Shown here: positions 41,601 through 48,748 of the stretch, one piece after another | How the letters are laid out: each line of letters begins with the position of its first letter | Position numbering within the stretch: the first letter of the stretch is position 1 | NCBI RefSeq assembly: GCF_002287235.1 | Contig: NZ_LMVP01000549.1 | Location: 1-53,485, forward strand | Source of the DNA: Methanosarcina spelaei | Lineage (GTDB): Archaea; Halobacteriota; Methanosarcinia; Methanosarcinales; Methanosarcinaceae | Length of the DNA stretch: 53,485 nucleotides | Reading direction: 5' to 3' | Program-made: the position numbers and the translations under genes | The notes under the pieces: model-generated | What the model saw: only the letters and a program-made list of their open reading frames with translations | What the model was told of the DNA's origin: nothing | Database searches by the model: none

Positions 41601-44321
41601 AGTCTATTAACTTGTCCAGTGCCTGTTCCAGTAGACCAGAGTGGTTTAGGTTCTCTATCGTCCCTAGCGTCCGGTACTCTGCTGGACAAGTTGACCAAAA
41701 TTAGAGATTATCTGAGAGCTTGCTGTGATTGGACGACCGGTCCCGTCCCAATTCCACCATCCAAATCAGATAGTGAAATTACTCTCCAGGCAAAAGTTAA
41801 TAAAGTTGATTTAAGAGAGGAACAACTCTTTAAATTGAACTTCCAGTTTGTTATTGAACGCGTCAATGGCTTGGTGGAAGGAGATTCTGCAACTATCCCT
41901 GCAGTTAAACGAATTGCTACACCTGTAACACCAAAAGGAGAAGATAACAACAAACCAGATGTCGACAATATAAGCTTGGATCTATTTGCAAAGAACATCG
42001 AAGACACCCTGTCTGTGACAGGAAAATATACCCTGACTGTAGCCACGGGTGTCGACCGGTTTGAAGCTGATGCAGGCGGCAGTGCTGTAGCTGTCTGGAT
42101 TGTACGGTTGGGAGAATCTATTGATCAGGCCATCAGTTTTTCGGTCAGCGATAAGAATCCACCTCAGATTTTCGCCCCTCGGCCAATTTCCAACCAACTA
42201 ATTACCAAAAAAGCTACTATCTACAATTATGAATCATCAGAAAATTTCGATCCCGAAAAGAATGAACTAACTGGGACTCAGCAGACACTGACATTTACCG
42301 ACATTGAAGTGGACAAATGGGTACGGCAGCTCTTCAACGATATTGACGATTTACTATCGCCCGAATATGTCTCCTCCATTCTGGTTATTGACCAATGTAA
42401 GGGTGTGGTGCATCCTAAAGGAATAAGTAGTTTCCTGGGCAGTTTCAACGATCAGAAGAAGGCCCTGGCTGATATCGCAAAAAAGCTGATGAGTCCGGTC
42501 TATAAAACAGAAAACACTCACTTGGCTTTTGCACAAGAAGCTTTGCGTCAGGAACTACTGGTCAAACTCTCTAATTTCTATTCGACTCGCGCCGCGATAT
42601 CATTCAGTGCGAACGTAAAAGCCAATATTATAGAAGCTGGCGCCAAATCAGAAGATATGCCACAATTGTTCGGTAACATCGTTTGGTCTAATAAGGATCT
42701 TGCGAGCAGTCAAATTACTTTAACATCACCGAAGCTGATTTTGAATACAAACTCCGACGTGCCTTTGACTTTCCTGGTCGAAACTTCTACCCAAACCGAA
42801 TCGAAAACTTTACCTCTGAACTTGAGTTTTAACGGGACTTCTATTGAGCACCAGATCTCGAGTGTTCCCGGAATTGAGGATTACAAGGCCTCCACATGGC
42901 TTGATTTTGTTAGACCTGAAACCGCTAAAAAATTACAGGCTGATTTGGGCAATTTTGAAATCCCCATGTTTGAGCGTTCATTCCCTCTGAATCCTCGAAT
43001 GGATGTCCAGACTGGTAAAGCAACTCGTCCAGAATCGTCTAATCTAAGCGATTTGACATTGTGGGACTACACTTTTGCCTATTCGCAGGATTTTCACTAT
43101 CCTCAGGACAGAATTTACGGGAAGGTGGAATACAATCTCCAAGACAACGCTAATAAGTTTCTGGCAGATTCTGATGATGCCTTCCGGGCCTTGGCTCAAT
43201 TTGCCAATGCTCGGTCAACTTTGGAAAAGTATCTTAAGGAAAGTGTTCCCGGAATTAACGCCAACACATGTGATCAGAGTACGATCAACACAGCTGCCAA
43301 AGTGCTCGGTGCTTTTTTGAAGATGGTGACTGATGTGGCAAAAGTCGGTTCGCCTGATCATTTCTATTCAAAAGCTCTATTGTCTGCAATAGCGGAAGAT
43401 GAGAATTTCTACAAATTCTATATAGAAGAAGACACCAAGCAGATCTCTCTGAACGGAGAAACGGAGTCATCAAAAGCTTGGGTAGTGACAATCTTCTCCG
43501 AAAACAAAAAACTACTGGTGAATCTAAAAGGTAATCCATATGTGGATATCGAAGGATACGACCATCAGCTAGTATTATCTCTTTCGAATATAGAAAAAGG
43601 ACAATATGCATACTACTACCTGCCAGAGGATAAAAAGGGGCCAAAGATGCCGTTAACTGGTGATAAAGCACAAGTTATAGCCAAACGCACTCTGGTGCTA
43701 CCTGGTATGCAAATTCTGCGATATCAAGACGCAAAGTCCACTATTTACATCAAGCGCAACGAGGAATTAGTGAAAGGTTCTCCTTCGAATAACAGCTTTG
43801 TTTACCAGACACCGGAAGTTACTTTCTCCAACCCCATGCATCCGACCATAACATCGGATCAAACAGTGGATATTGCTAAATTAGGTAGTTCCACGGACGA
43901 GCCGGTAAAAAGATCCTTAAAGGAGCATCTGAAAGTTTTGTTCGATGAATTGCTCAAAGACAGTCCTGCTGGAAACGTGACAATTCAGACGGAAGTGATA
44001 TATAACTTTTCGATAATTGATAGCACATCTGAGTCAGTACTACCTGATCTGGTAGTTTCCAACTCAATTCTATTACAGCCACCACTTATGGTTCTAATCG
44101 AAAAAACTACAAACCCTGAGAACATAGAAAATATGGTATCTCAACTAGCAGATGGTATTAATTACTGGTGTGAGAAAAACAAACCAGTCGAAAGTAAAGC
44201 ATTTTTGAAATTTAAAACTTCAATCATGTCTAACTTGGCATATCAGAGTACTCCATTGATCACTTTAACTAACTTATTCCTCTTTATGGAGGATATTGTT
44301 AAACCAAATTACAGACAGTAG
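32697..44321 (+). CDS. giant 3874-residue protein: transferase-like N-terminus, beta-rich core, LysM repeats
   Basis: One uninterrupted frame encodes about 3874 residues. Residues 1-500 look like a Rossmann-type two-domain region: VAGSNGSGHQSTTVHIMMRL near 45-65, and a later LGGIPNPVFDYFYSKANLPTVFEGQG near 400, reminiscent of nucleotide-sugar transferase folds (inference). Residues about 560-1650 are long amphipathic beta repeats with conserved Trp, ending in a Gly-rich section (about 1400-1600), possibly like the DUF6603-type proteins of bacteria and fungi; this is a guess. LysM-like repeats occur near 1969 (YTIQAGDTFNSIA), 2020, 2069, 2567 (HVVKIGESLNSIA), 2612 and 2665. The rest is beta-rich without known motifs. 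There is no signal peptide. GGAGA lies ten bases before the ATG. The stop is TAG. A surface, toxin-like or structural role is possible. Confidence 0.8.
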   Translation: MSFFGNVIGTIIGQAKIDSTDNLIKSIAEFKSELNKETSIRFFVAGSNGSGHQSTTVHIMMRLVYGFKYSNTIEVYYEEKEISDKPTKDKLINLIPGLTNENFGRGINIGPEGQQASIKFILYDQKQKPGELKKFGFTGGADDEEINYAKNLNTTYFLRLQPLNWDHESKIEFLEEGKTAIILDSLKKKNYFYGASTLAAEDWTPMIESALIGLARRRVELAQILFTKLEANQILLMPVYGIRDDGKMQAGENVKPEVFMFSLLASLLSLAQSNEGLPKKTVLVSFGEITENTFSKVVSGCESFLNEQLSSARQSRSNFNQRTPPWIRENNKALAYVKALELIQGKIGETVGLLNNLKSLYVKDTTTVDELNTLLDNNSQNVLYLQLGGIPNPVFDYFYSKANLPTVFEGQGTAAKAYCYGLPYLQLPKNPSGIKYPSDLVGTGKDGHENFATAIKAIFEMFPYATDIYLENSSEAKTYFQNKVEILSGFIKLTLSVGDTIIKQYMTLLKETYGSEKEDKLLLGIVELKKQLPVGNKMQEECVFSSISASLQSTRLEDLLEQLNKAITPERTLKLLDALPAGGIKTFYSKIVTDDSFLITNAEVTSVYDNEKVLTRISVTGETNSFQLPITVRTFDFTNFPAGLASHGEYIVSDVEAKWDLEGAPWIGLHTPGFSLNVFDNPTPVEGVVFASLKSPASTLSLDFPMQTQWNIEADMEKPYPSIGTVSQLLGGIDPIQNLPAPLNTLIDLGISKIKITYNQVIPSISFLWIKIEPGKQTKWDIFPNVTVQNLSIEFSVSNPGNLSQRKICTQLAGSITVGEGIVSLYATYPNFTIYGNLDSGKIQLSDLLKMFAPNNQIDLKSSITEFRTFVIPEENSFSISGTIEANWPITICGKKLFELEQLCLQIQINGNQKLAMIGAVTSILPGSGSEIEISITTTWQSQDQSIIFEGRQTSGKIPIGALIKEYLGWDTGQELGIDGLGLTIETKTNSYEFNAKTAEPWEIPFPIEELTIFGKVTIGYNNGSQSISPPLQRVSKAKMPVLIIDEVTQNLLVLTSGENNLGPYGYISAEIEWNNIDLLISYNFEPTVKCFEVTWGIFTGEIKATQEDETHYVATMQFTRTTTLGSMIETMVSWATGSEFGLAAPWNVLDKIPLSNLKLIWDFKDKTVKFEVDIGPIDIGFCKINSIGVCYTKEKQVNIELDASFIWGKEIVQWDATKPENTPSPGGSGNSYLDLRLLAMGQHVTIDKFMPSGMTQINTVQDAIKCMEQLPEPKSGEIPAITFDANSSWLFGADFGILRLDANKKQIQNRLMPACILEEEAPKYLLTLQTVFNDPYLYALRIALDGDAAKIFKGLDFQIMYRKLSDNIGVYSAEIALPDIMRYLTIGAYSITLPVFAIDIYSTGDFKVDIGFPWNVDFSRSFSIEAIIAPGIPLVGSGGIYFGKLPQVAATNLPVTAKGQFNPILVFGFGAQLGVGKTVQYGILKAGISLTMFGILEGLLAKWNPYEGTSTDTSDSLQLQGDYYFWMQGTLGIIGKIFGTVDFAVVKADVNITIKMYAQITFAAYEPIPITVVASVDATASLVINLGLFKINLHFSFSVKIKETLTIPSPQDPEKAPWFENNKYGPGRLSGPIHCRLRDHRLALMGMGAAEQITPDWSKLSKPAASASLEGYISFALTVAGDRAFDTGETPDLLKQDPCYVASTFIDSVPAATEHDFTSARKAEGLEGEKDTSFEILAKLVARWAIASIQNENVTPEQVDALVVNDKGLEDLLDYLNNSQESIPIPLQSIEAFLSDQIQLTLSMPKIQGEANAAFFPMPLPLILERSAYGDAPALSYSLDKYNAIEADFISELKDYFDQLAVQVQEESGKKAKALMLSDEQENSVGSFIFTDYFNLIMSQMLQALRSGLRDFKRPIKSGDTGNEIVKWVNDTGEIIQEKYKFTLNDLFEGNANHELNKGCKLILHSVDYTIQAGDTFNSIATRDIYGNTFDALTLAKKDADESGLLVDGRKITYPNRDEYTVSGSVSLNVIADHFKVSLDELLANSNILKDEKLLKPFALITLPDFSYTTNAEDTLRSVAKAYNITIKDLASIDDNGEIKDLFSDSEPYIDLVHLPQFQVGELIKEAQRSKALEHLSCMVSRYYFHGLRLPTDKIVPKEEGMWVTRDNNGVLHLPAAAGLFALTGQQMAIPPLGTDPLTFSITRPSSGLDWIQFKDEEQHDVQTLSLSIVPPAPGNYSDAPQDDYLRIQALCNYATQNPLDLELQSIGPQCMVTSNESVYPLSSSIPYQSSTPITYPSKGTLEGDRPRIWYLPKDMLSLPRTDAPEIDPCPCFNLQTNHYNEVTGKTDKSPLNYYGWTTAIEFTIKRLPEIPVEESLKKTYAYNNTYEIMGASGQEVVLLERIVQSIQDNNAFSQLVLGYRLNSDKDAVLRAETGSRITMGISQVNLSTVTRPPSLIAHELLGAEEIDKAILLNTPTEFIRLLWEASITRAGGFYLYYYDDIDGGLPDLIFNDKDEAMVTLIVIYSPEKPEQKDRLRSYMNSVLIGDPIDMSTNAVVAQTTSLPVLHVVKIGESLNSIATQYYSNLLSIVQNNPEISFTKDATFTLVNGTYTCTEDGIKLADIAKYSKMDETEIKEANPRLDESRWTYGLKKGTPIRLPKSELTVGVSPGGETLQSLANYYGSTPTAIAGENQFVVDLLSAGQSLNICTGPFIQSGSTLPDVQTIGVTRNPLPEIPYDDPSNPDYAKNYLLNLYTILGVSVDGNQDFIESNIGLPLSPQVESQPDNMDKIRAAKPSNDKDLIYSKSILYSKLLSDIRVKTTTKVKPYQSNGRLLQIDYSWYDLFGNRLVTQIYQKSEDGINTKKPILTGYTDSLVGLSQWPSTSAHWTVAASATPDDSFLLKMTIRFVSSPFEKPKESESNPEQILAQLEEKEPEPWQIRARTAFVIYDLLLNQLNDSNGINFWFETSLLTCPVPVPVDQSGLGSLSSLASGTLLDKLTKIRDYLRACCDWTTGPVPIPPSKSDSEITLQAKVNKVDLREEQLFKLNFQFVIERVNGLVEGDSATIPAVKRIATPVTPKGEDNNKPDVDNISLDLFAKNIEDTLSVTGKYTLTVATGVDRFEADAGGSAVAVWIVRLGESIDQAISFSVSDKNPPQIFAPRPISNQLITKKATIYNYESSENFDPEKNELTGTQQTLTFTDIEVDKWVRQLFNDIDDLLSPEYVSSILVIDQCKGVVHPKGISSFLGSFNDQKKALADIAKKLMSPVYKTENTHLAFAQEALRQELLVKLSNFYSTRAAISFSANVKANIIEAGAKSEDMPQLFGNIVWSNKDLASSQITLTSPKLILNTNSDVPLTFLVETSTQTESKTLPLNLSFNGTSIEHQISSVPGIEDYKASTWLDFVRPETAKKLQADLGNFEIPMFERSFPLNPRMDVQTGKATRPESSNLSDLTLWDYTFAYSQDFHYPQDRIYGKVEYNLQDNANKFLADSDDAFRALAQFANARSTLEKYLKESVPGINANTCDQSTINTAAKVLGAFLKMVTDVAKVGSPDHFYSKALLSAIAEDENFYKFYIEEDTKQISLNGETESSKAWVVTIFSENKKLLVNLKGNPYVDIEGYDHQLVLSLSNIEKGQYAYYYLPEDKKGPKMPLTGDKAQVIAKRTLVLPGMQILRYQDAKSTIYIKRNEELVKGSPSNNSFVYQTPEVTFSNPMHPTITSDQTVDIAKLGSSTDEPVKRSLKEHLKVLFDELLKDSPAGNVTIQTEVIYNFSIIDSTSESVLPDLVVSNSILLQPPLMVLIEKTTNPENIENMVSQLADGINYWCEKNKPVESKAFLKFKTSIMSNLAYQSTPLITLTNLFLFMEDIVKPNYRQ

Positions 44322-44891
44322 CCCCACCCTAAACAAGCTGTCAAACAATCCAATTTAGGGGTAAAAATATGAAAAAAACAAAATTTAAGATCTCTAAATT
44401 GTAGACGGAGTAACTAAGTAGTATTATATGCAAAATACTGTACTGTTAGCTTGACAACATTAGCTTTGTAGATGATCGATTTAAGTCAACCCCAAAAAGC
44501 TGAAAATGGATAAGTAAAAATATATTCGACCATTCAGTTGTCAGAATATAGTGTCTAAAGTGAACCCGCAGGCTTGCATGACGGTGCTTTCTATAAAAAA
44601 GGACTTAAGTGATTAAAAAATGTTTCAAACACAACTCAAAAAACGAAAAAATTAGAAGAACCTAGGGAATTTAAAGTATTAAGTCTGGACTGTATATATC
44701 GTGAGAACTAAGCCAGACTTTAGCCAGCTTTAACTTTAATATATATTTATCAAATGTTCAAAGACGATATCAAAAAATAGTTAAATTCCTTATGTCGACC
44801 TGCCGAAAGTAGGTTATTTAACTTATTTTCATAATTTAACTGTTTGTATTAGAGATCCACGGTATCTAAAGATTCTAAGATGTTATAAGAG
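44322..44891. other. spacer after giant gene
   Basis: Just after the TAG stop, CCTAAA and TTTAGG can form a weak stem (44327-44360) that may end transcription of the module. The remaining 500 bp are AT-rich with no gene I can support. Confidence 0.35.
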
Positions 44892-46106
44892 TTAAGCAAT
44901 ACCTTTTACCCCTCTTTTCTGTATAATAGTCCATGCTGCAAGCACCAGAGCTCCACAACCTGCGGCAATGGTTCCGAGCACAGGGATTTTATCCGCCCAT
45001 TCCAGAGAGATGAACCACATACTCACAGCTCCAAAGGCGAAATAGGTAAAAATCAGCATGGAAGAAGCTGAACCTATGTCTCGGTCAACCTGTTCCAGCA
45101 CAAGGTGATTGCTAGGCGGACGGCTCAAACCCAGGGAAAACGAAACCATAAACATGGGCAGAGCAAAGCTCCAGGGACCGTGTTGTCCCATAAAAAGTAG
45201 GAAAATACCGCCCAGAAAAACTCCCGCAAACCCGATTGTCATCAAGTGCTTTGAGTTCACACTTCTTATTAACCGCAGGCAAGAAAAAGCACCTATCATA
45301 AGGGCAAGGGCATTGAAAGCAAAAAAGTAACTGTATTTTTGCTCACTTAGGCCAAACTCGTTAATATAAATGGCAGAAGAACCTGCAATGAAACTAAACA
45401 ATGGAAAAAAACTAACTGACATGACTAGAACCATGATCATATACGAAGGATTGAGCAGCAATCTGCCGTAGGTATTCATGACCTGAGATAAAGGAGCTTC
45501 AGATACTACTGGTAATGTTTCCGGAAAACGGAGAACACCAAACATCGCTACAATTCCCATGAATGCCTCCATAAGGAATATCCAGTGCCAGGAAAGATAC
45601 AGAAGGATCCACCCACCAATGACCGGAGCAAGCATAGGGGCAAGACCCATGATTACAGCTATATACGCAAGGATTCTTTCCCGCTCCTGACCAATGAAAA
45701 TATCTTTAGTCATTGCCATGGATATAGAGGAACCGGCAGCAGCTCCTGCAGCTTGCAGTATGCGGGTACCTATCAGCATGGGCGCACTGGACACAAAGGC
45801 ACCTAGCAGGCTTGTCACTATGTACACTGCAATCCCGACAAGGAGGGGACGTCGCCGTCCAAAACGATCAGAAATTGGGCCGTAGAAGAGAAGGAAAAGC
45901 CCATAAGTCACAAAGAAAAAAACCAGGTTAAGGTTAATTAGCGATAGAGAGACATTCCAGCTTTTGGCAAGGGAGGGAATAGCCGGTAAGATCATGTCTG
46001 TGGTAAGAGGAGGAAAGGCAGACAGAAGAGCCAGAAGCGGCACTGTCATTTTCAAGTTATTTCTTAATTTGTGATTAGAAACGTTTGTCTGTTGTTTGAA
46101 AGCCAT
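44892..46106 (-). CDS. Bcr/CflA-family MFS drug exporter
   Basis: This major facilitator of 404 residues has 12 predicted helices. The DHA1 Bcr/CflA signature is clear: FPPLTTDMILPAIPSLAKSW in helix 1, then the loop 2-3 motif GPISDRFGRRRPLLVG, and ILQAAGAAAGSSISMAMTKDIF corresponding to the conserved RxxQ region and motif C. Relatives export bicyclomycin, chloramphenicol or sulfonamides by proton antiport, so a role in efflux of toxic compounds is likely, substrate unknown. A TATA box and a 14-bp perfect palindrome stand upstream (46143-46175), so the gene is probably regulated by a dimeric repressor or activator encoded elsewhere. Confidence 0.92.
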   Translation of the reverse strand: MAFKQQTNVSNHKLRNNLKMTVPLLALLSAFPPLTTDMILPAIPSLAKSWNVSLSLINLNLVFFFVTYGLFLLFYGPISDRFGRRRPLLVGIAVYIVTSLLGAFVSSAPMLIGTRILQAAGAAAGSSISMAMTKDIFIGQERERILAYIAVIMGLAPMLAPVIGGWILLYLSWHWIFLMEAFMGIVAMFGVLRFPETLPVVSEAPLSQVMNTYGRLLLNPSYMIMVLVMSVSFFPLFSFIAGSSAIYINEFGLSEQKYSYFFAFNALALMIGAFSCLRLIRSVNSKHLMTIGFAGVFLGGIFLLFMGQHGPWSFALPMFMVSFSLGLSRPPSNHLVLEQVDRDIGSASSMLIFTYFAFGAVSMWFISLEWADKIPVLGTIAAGCGALVLAAWTIIQKRGVKGIA

Positions 46107-46142
46107 AGCCAGATCCTTTATTGTTAGTCGTTAAAAATTAAA

Positions 46143-46153
46143 AGTTATATATA
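46143..46153 (-). promoter_or_regulatory. TATA box of MFS exporter gene
   Basis: Read on the minus strand, TATATATAACTTTT lies about 37-47 bases before the ATG of the exporter, with purines just upstream as a possible BRE. The start site would be about 10-15 bases before the ATG. Confidence 0.5.
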
Positions 46154-46161
46154 GGAACACT

Positions 46162-46175
46162 GTTACACGTGTAAC
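46162..46175. promoter_or_regulatory. 14-bp palindrome, candidate operator
   Basis: GTTACACGTGTAAC is perfectly self-complementary and sits 9 bp upstream of the exporter's TATA box on the far side from the start site. The position fits an activator or a repressor that interferes with BRE/TFB. A related half-site (GTTAC) recurs at 46222. Confidence 0.5.
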
Positions 46176-46294
46176 TATCTTGTGTAGATACCGCAAGAAT
46201 ATAATTGTATATAACAGTTACGATAGTAAGAATAAATCCCGGCAAATTTGATACCCATTTATAATTAACTCAAAAACCATAACCTGATGCTAAA

Positions 46295-47092
46295 ATGAAA
46301 AACTATCCAGGAATAAATAATTTGAGAAAATACGGGACTTCTCCTTTTAATCTTGCCGTTATCCATGGCGGTCCGGGAGCTCCGGGTGAAATGGCACCTG
46401 TTGCAAGAGAACTTTCCGCTTTCGGAGGCGTACTTGAACCACTTCAAACTGCAATAACCATTGAAGGGCAGGTAAGGGAACTCAGTGAAGTTCTGGAAAA
46501 GTACGGCGACCTGCCGGTTACGTTAATCGGTTTTTCCTGGGGTGCAATGCTCAGCTTTATGTTTACTGCCCTGCGTCCCCATATGGTAAAAAAGCTAATA
46601 CTTATCGGGAGCGGTCCCTACGAAGAAAAATACGTTTCAAATATAACTAAAACCCGGATAAGTCGGCTTGGAAAAGAAGATTTGAAGAATTTCGTTCGAC
46701 TGACCGAAACCCTGAACGATCCTTCGGCTAAAAACAGGAACGAAGCCCTGTGCAACTTTGGAAAGTTAACGTTGAAAGCCGATACTTATGACCCTCTTCC
46801 TCATGAAGAAGAAGGGCTTGAATGCAACTACGAGAGTTTTAAAGGTGTATGGGAAGAAGCCAGTGAACTGAGAAGCAAAGGAAAATTACTTGAGTTAGGA
46901 AAAGAAATCCGCTGCCAGGTAGTTGCGATTCACGGTGACTATGACCCCCATCCTTTTGAAGGAGTTAAAGAACCTCTTTCACGTACTTTAAAGGATTTCA
47001 GGTTCATTTTACTGGAAAAATGCGGGCATCAGCCCTGGATTGAGAAAGAAGCAAAAGTGAAATTTTACAATTCACTGAAGAATGAGATATAA
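46295..47092 (+). CDS. alpha/beta hydrolase
   Basis: This is a 265-residue alpha/beta-fold hydrolase. The oxyanion-hole motif HGGPGAPGEM is near residue 25, the nucleophile elbow GFSWGAM has Ser near residue 80, the acid is probably in HGDYDPHPF, and the catalytic His is in CGHQPWIE near the C-terminus. The HGGPG motif is shared with prolyl-iminopeptidase-type enzymes, but the protein is shorter than typical peptidases, so the substrate is open. No signal peptide is present. The protein begins right at its ATG without a strong ribosome site. The following lysE gene is on the same strand 150 bp away, separated by a repeat tract. Confidence 0.85.
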   Translation: MKNYPGINNLRKYGTSPFNLAVIHGGPGAPGEMAPVARELSAFGGVLEPLQTAITIEGQVRELSEVLEKYGDLPVTLIGFSWGAMLSFMFTALRPHMVKKLILIGSGPYEEKYVSNITKTRISRLGKEDLKNFVRLTETLNDPSAKNRNEALCNFGKLTLKADTYDPLPHEEEGLECNYESFKGVWEEASELRSKGKLLELGKEIRCQVVAIHGDYDPHPFEGVKEPLSRTLKDFRFILLEKCGHQPWIEKEAKVKFYNSLKNEI

Positions 47093-47096
47093 GTAA

Positions 47097-47242
47097 ATAA
47101 AGCAAGGAAAAGTGAAAGAAAGGAAAATAAAAGGAAAGTAAGTAAGAATAAAAGGAAAGCAAGGAAGAATAAAAGGAAAGTAAGGAAGAATAAAAGGAAA
47201 GTAAGAAAAAGTAAAAGGAAAAGTAAGGAAAAGTAAGGAAAA
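47097..47242. repeat. purine-only tandem repeats before lysE
   Basis: The spacer is nearly pure A and G on the plus strand, built of about 21-bp units of the kind AAGGAAGAATAAAAGGAAAG, degenerating to AAGGAAAAGT near the end. Seven or more AAGGA-like ribosome-binding motifs are created; the last lies just before the lysE GTG start. Confidence 0.85.
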
Positions 47243-47878
47243 GTGAGAGACTTGATAGAACAATCTCAATTAATCTATTTTATTGCAGCCTCTGCGGCAC
47301 TTACGCTTCTTCCGGGCCCTGATATCCTATTCGTAATTACCCAGAGCATTTCACAGGGCAAAAAAGCAGGAATTGCAACCGCTTCTGGCCTCTGTACAGG
47401 CGTACTCGCACATACTACAGCAGCCGCACTCGGAGTTTCTGCCCTGATATATAAGTCCGCTCTTGCTTTTGAGATCGTAAAATACGCAGGTGCAGCTTAC
47501 CTGCTCTATCTTGCCTGGCATGCCTTAAAAGAGAGTGAAGAACTGGTGTCTTCGGCCCCTGTCAGGGAAAACGATGTCTTTGCCCTTTATAGGCGTGGGA
47601 TCTTTATGAACGTTTTGAATCCTAAAGTTGCCCTTTTCTTCCTTGCCTTCCTGCCTCAGTTTGTAAACATAGGTTCGGGAAGTGTCCCGATGCAGATGAT
47701 ATTTCTGGGAATAATTTTCATGGTTCAGGCCTGGCTGATCTTTTCCGCAGTCTCGTTCTTTGCCGGAACCGTTGGCGAGAGAATAATACATAAGCCAGGA
47801 GTTGGCAGATATATCAACTGGGGAAAAGCCGGAATTTATACATGCATTGGAATAAAACTTGCATTATCTCAGAAATGA
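47243..47878 (+). CDS. LysE/RhtB-family amino-acid exporter
   Basis: This 211-residue membrane protein has six helices typical of LysE/RhtB exporters of amino acids and their lactones. The N-terminal signature LPGPDILFVITQSISQGKKAGI and the central NVLNPKVALFFLAFLPQFV are diagnostic of the family. The substrate is unknown. The GTG start at 47243 is preceded by AAGGAAAA; a TTG nine bases on is an alternative. The hydrolase upstream may be cotranscribed with it, though the purine repeat tract separates them. Confidence 0.9.
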   Translation: MRDLIEQSQLIYFIAASAALTLLPGPDILFVITQSISQGKKAGIATASGLCTGVLAHTTAAALGVSALIYKSALAFEIVKYAGAAYLLYLAWHALKESEELVSSAPVRENDVFALYRRGIFMNVLNPKVALFFLAFLPQFVNIGSGSVPMQMIFLGIIFMVQAWLIFSAVSFFAGTVGERIIHKPGVGRYINWGKAGIYTCIGIKLALSQK

Positions 47879-48135
47879 ACCCTAAATCGATGGAGCTGTG
47901 AAAATTAACAATTAGAATTGGCTACATCAAAAACCAGTAGAGGTACCATTTGGTCATGACGGGATTTCTGACATAAATAAAGTTAGAATGACTATCATTA
48001 TAGGGTCCTCTTAAACTCACCACTAAACTGAAGACTATTTCTCTTTTATTCCATTAATTAAGAATACTAATAGTTTCCCCAAAAAAAGTACATCTTATTT
48101 TTTGCCAAAATTAAAATTAAAGTAAAAATCAAATT
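47879..48135. other. spacer without recognised gene
   Basis: AT-rich, no coding frame or repeat that I can support. It ends at the structured end of the IS200/IS605 element. Confidence 0.35.
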
Positions 48136-48201
48136 GCGTGCGGCCACCCCACCCTAAAGGATTGGGTATGCTTCTGGCCGCCCTCCCGGTTGTTATGGTA
48201 G

Positions 48202-48675
48202 TTAGAAATCATCAAGTCTTCTTTGTTCGGATCTCACGAACCTATGCAATTGAGACTCTTCACTCGTTTTTCCTTGCGATTCCTTAATGTAATGCTTGAT
48301 TGTATCAGCAGTTACGTTTCCAACGGATCGATAGAATTTGCCATTAGACCATAGACTTCCACCCCAATATTGATTTTTAAGATCAGGATGAAGCCTGAAT
48401 AGTCTGTAAGAACTGCCTCCTTTCAAATATTGAATTACCTTTGATAGAGAACTACTTGGATGGAATTCTAGAAACAAGTGAACATGATTGTCTACTACTT
48501 CCATTGCGTGTATTTTGTAGCCATTTTTAGCGCAAATATTAATGAGAATTAACTCGCAATCTTTTTTAATATGCTTATTGTAGAATATATTGTATCGATA
48601 CTTAGGCACCAGTACGATGTGGTAAGTAATCTGACCATAGCCATGGCTAAAAATGTGTAGTTCCACTAATATCAC
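48202..48675 (-). CDS. tnpA: IS200/IS605-family TnpA (Y1 HUH transposase)
   Basis: This small transposase of up to 157 residues mediates single-strand peel-and-paste transposition. The HUH motif appears as NHVHLFLEF, where the two His bind the metal, and the catalytic Tyr is likely that in TIKHYIKESQ. Other family features are HIVLVPKYRY at the N-terminus and YWGGSLWSNGKFYRSVGNVT. The length is standard. The most upstream start is a GTG; a GTG three codons downstream is an alternative. No TnpB is present next to it. The gene looks intact. Confidence 0.92.
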   Translation of the reverse strand: MILVELHIFSHGYGQITYHIVLVPKYRYNIFYNKHIKKDCELILINICAKNGYKIHAMEVVDNHVHLFLEFHPSSSLSKVIQYLKGGSSYRLFRLHPDLKNQYWGGSLWSNGKFYRSVGNVTADTIKHYIKESQGKTSEESQLHRFVRSEQRRLDDF

Positions 48676-48677
48676 AT

Positions 48678-48748
48678 CCTAGCCATAGATGGCCTAGCCA
48701 TAGATGGCCTAGCCATAGATGGCTGGCACCATCTGTGGCTATGGTGCC
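48678..48748 (-). repeat. three 15-bp repeats plus hairpin at IS200/IS605 end
   Basis: CCTAGCCATAGATGG is repeated three times without gap (48678, 48693, 48708). It is followed by a hairpin with perfect 8-bp arms GGCACCAT (48725-48732) and ATGGTGCC (48741-48748). The hairpin's 3' arm of the other pairing, CCATCTGTGGCT, is complementary to AGCCATAGATGG of each repeat with one G-T pair, so alternative foldings compete. Confidence 0.9.

Noticed and set aside
47072-47269. Phe/Pro-rich minus-strand frame across the spacer before lysE
   Set aside because: It is generated by the purine-only tandem repeat tract on the other strand.
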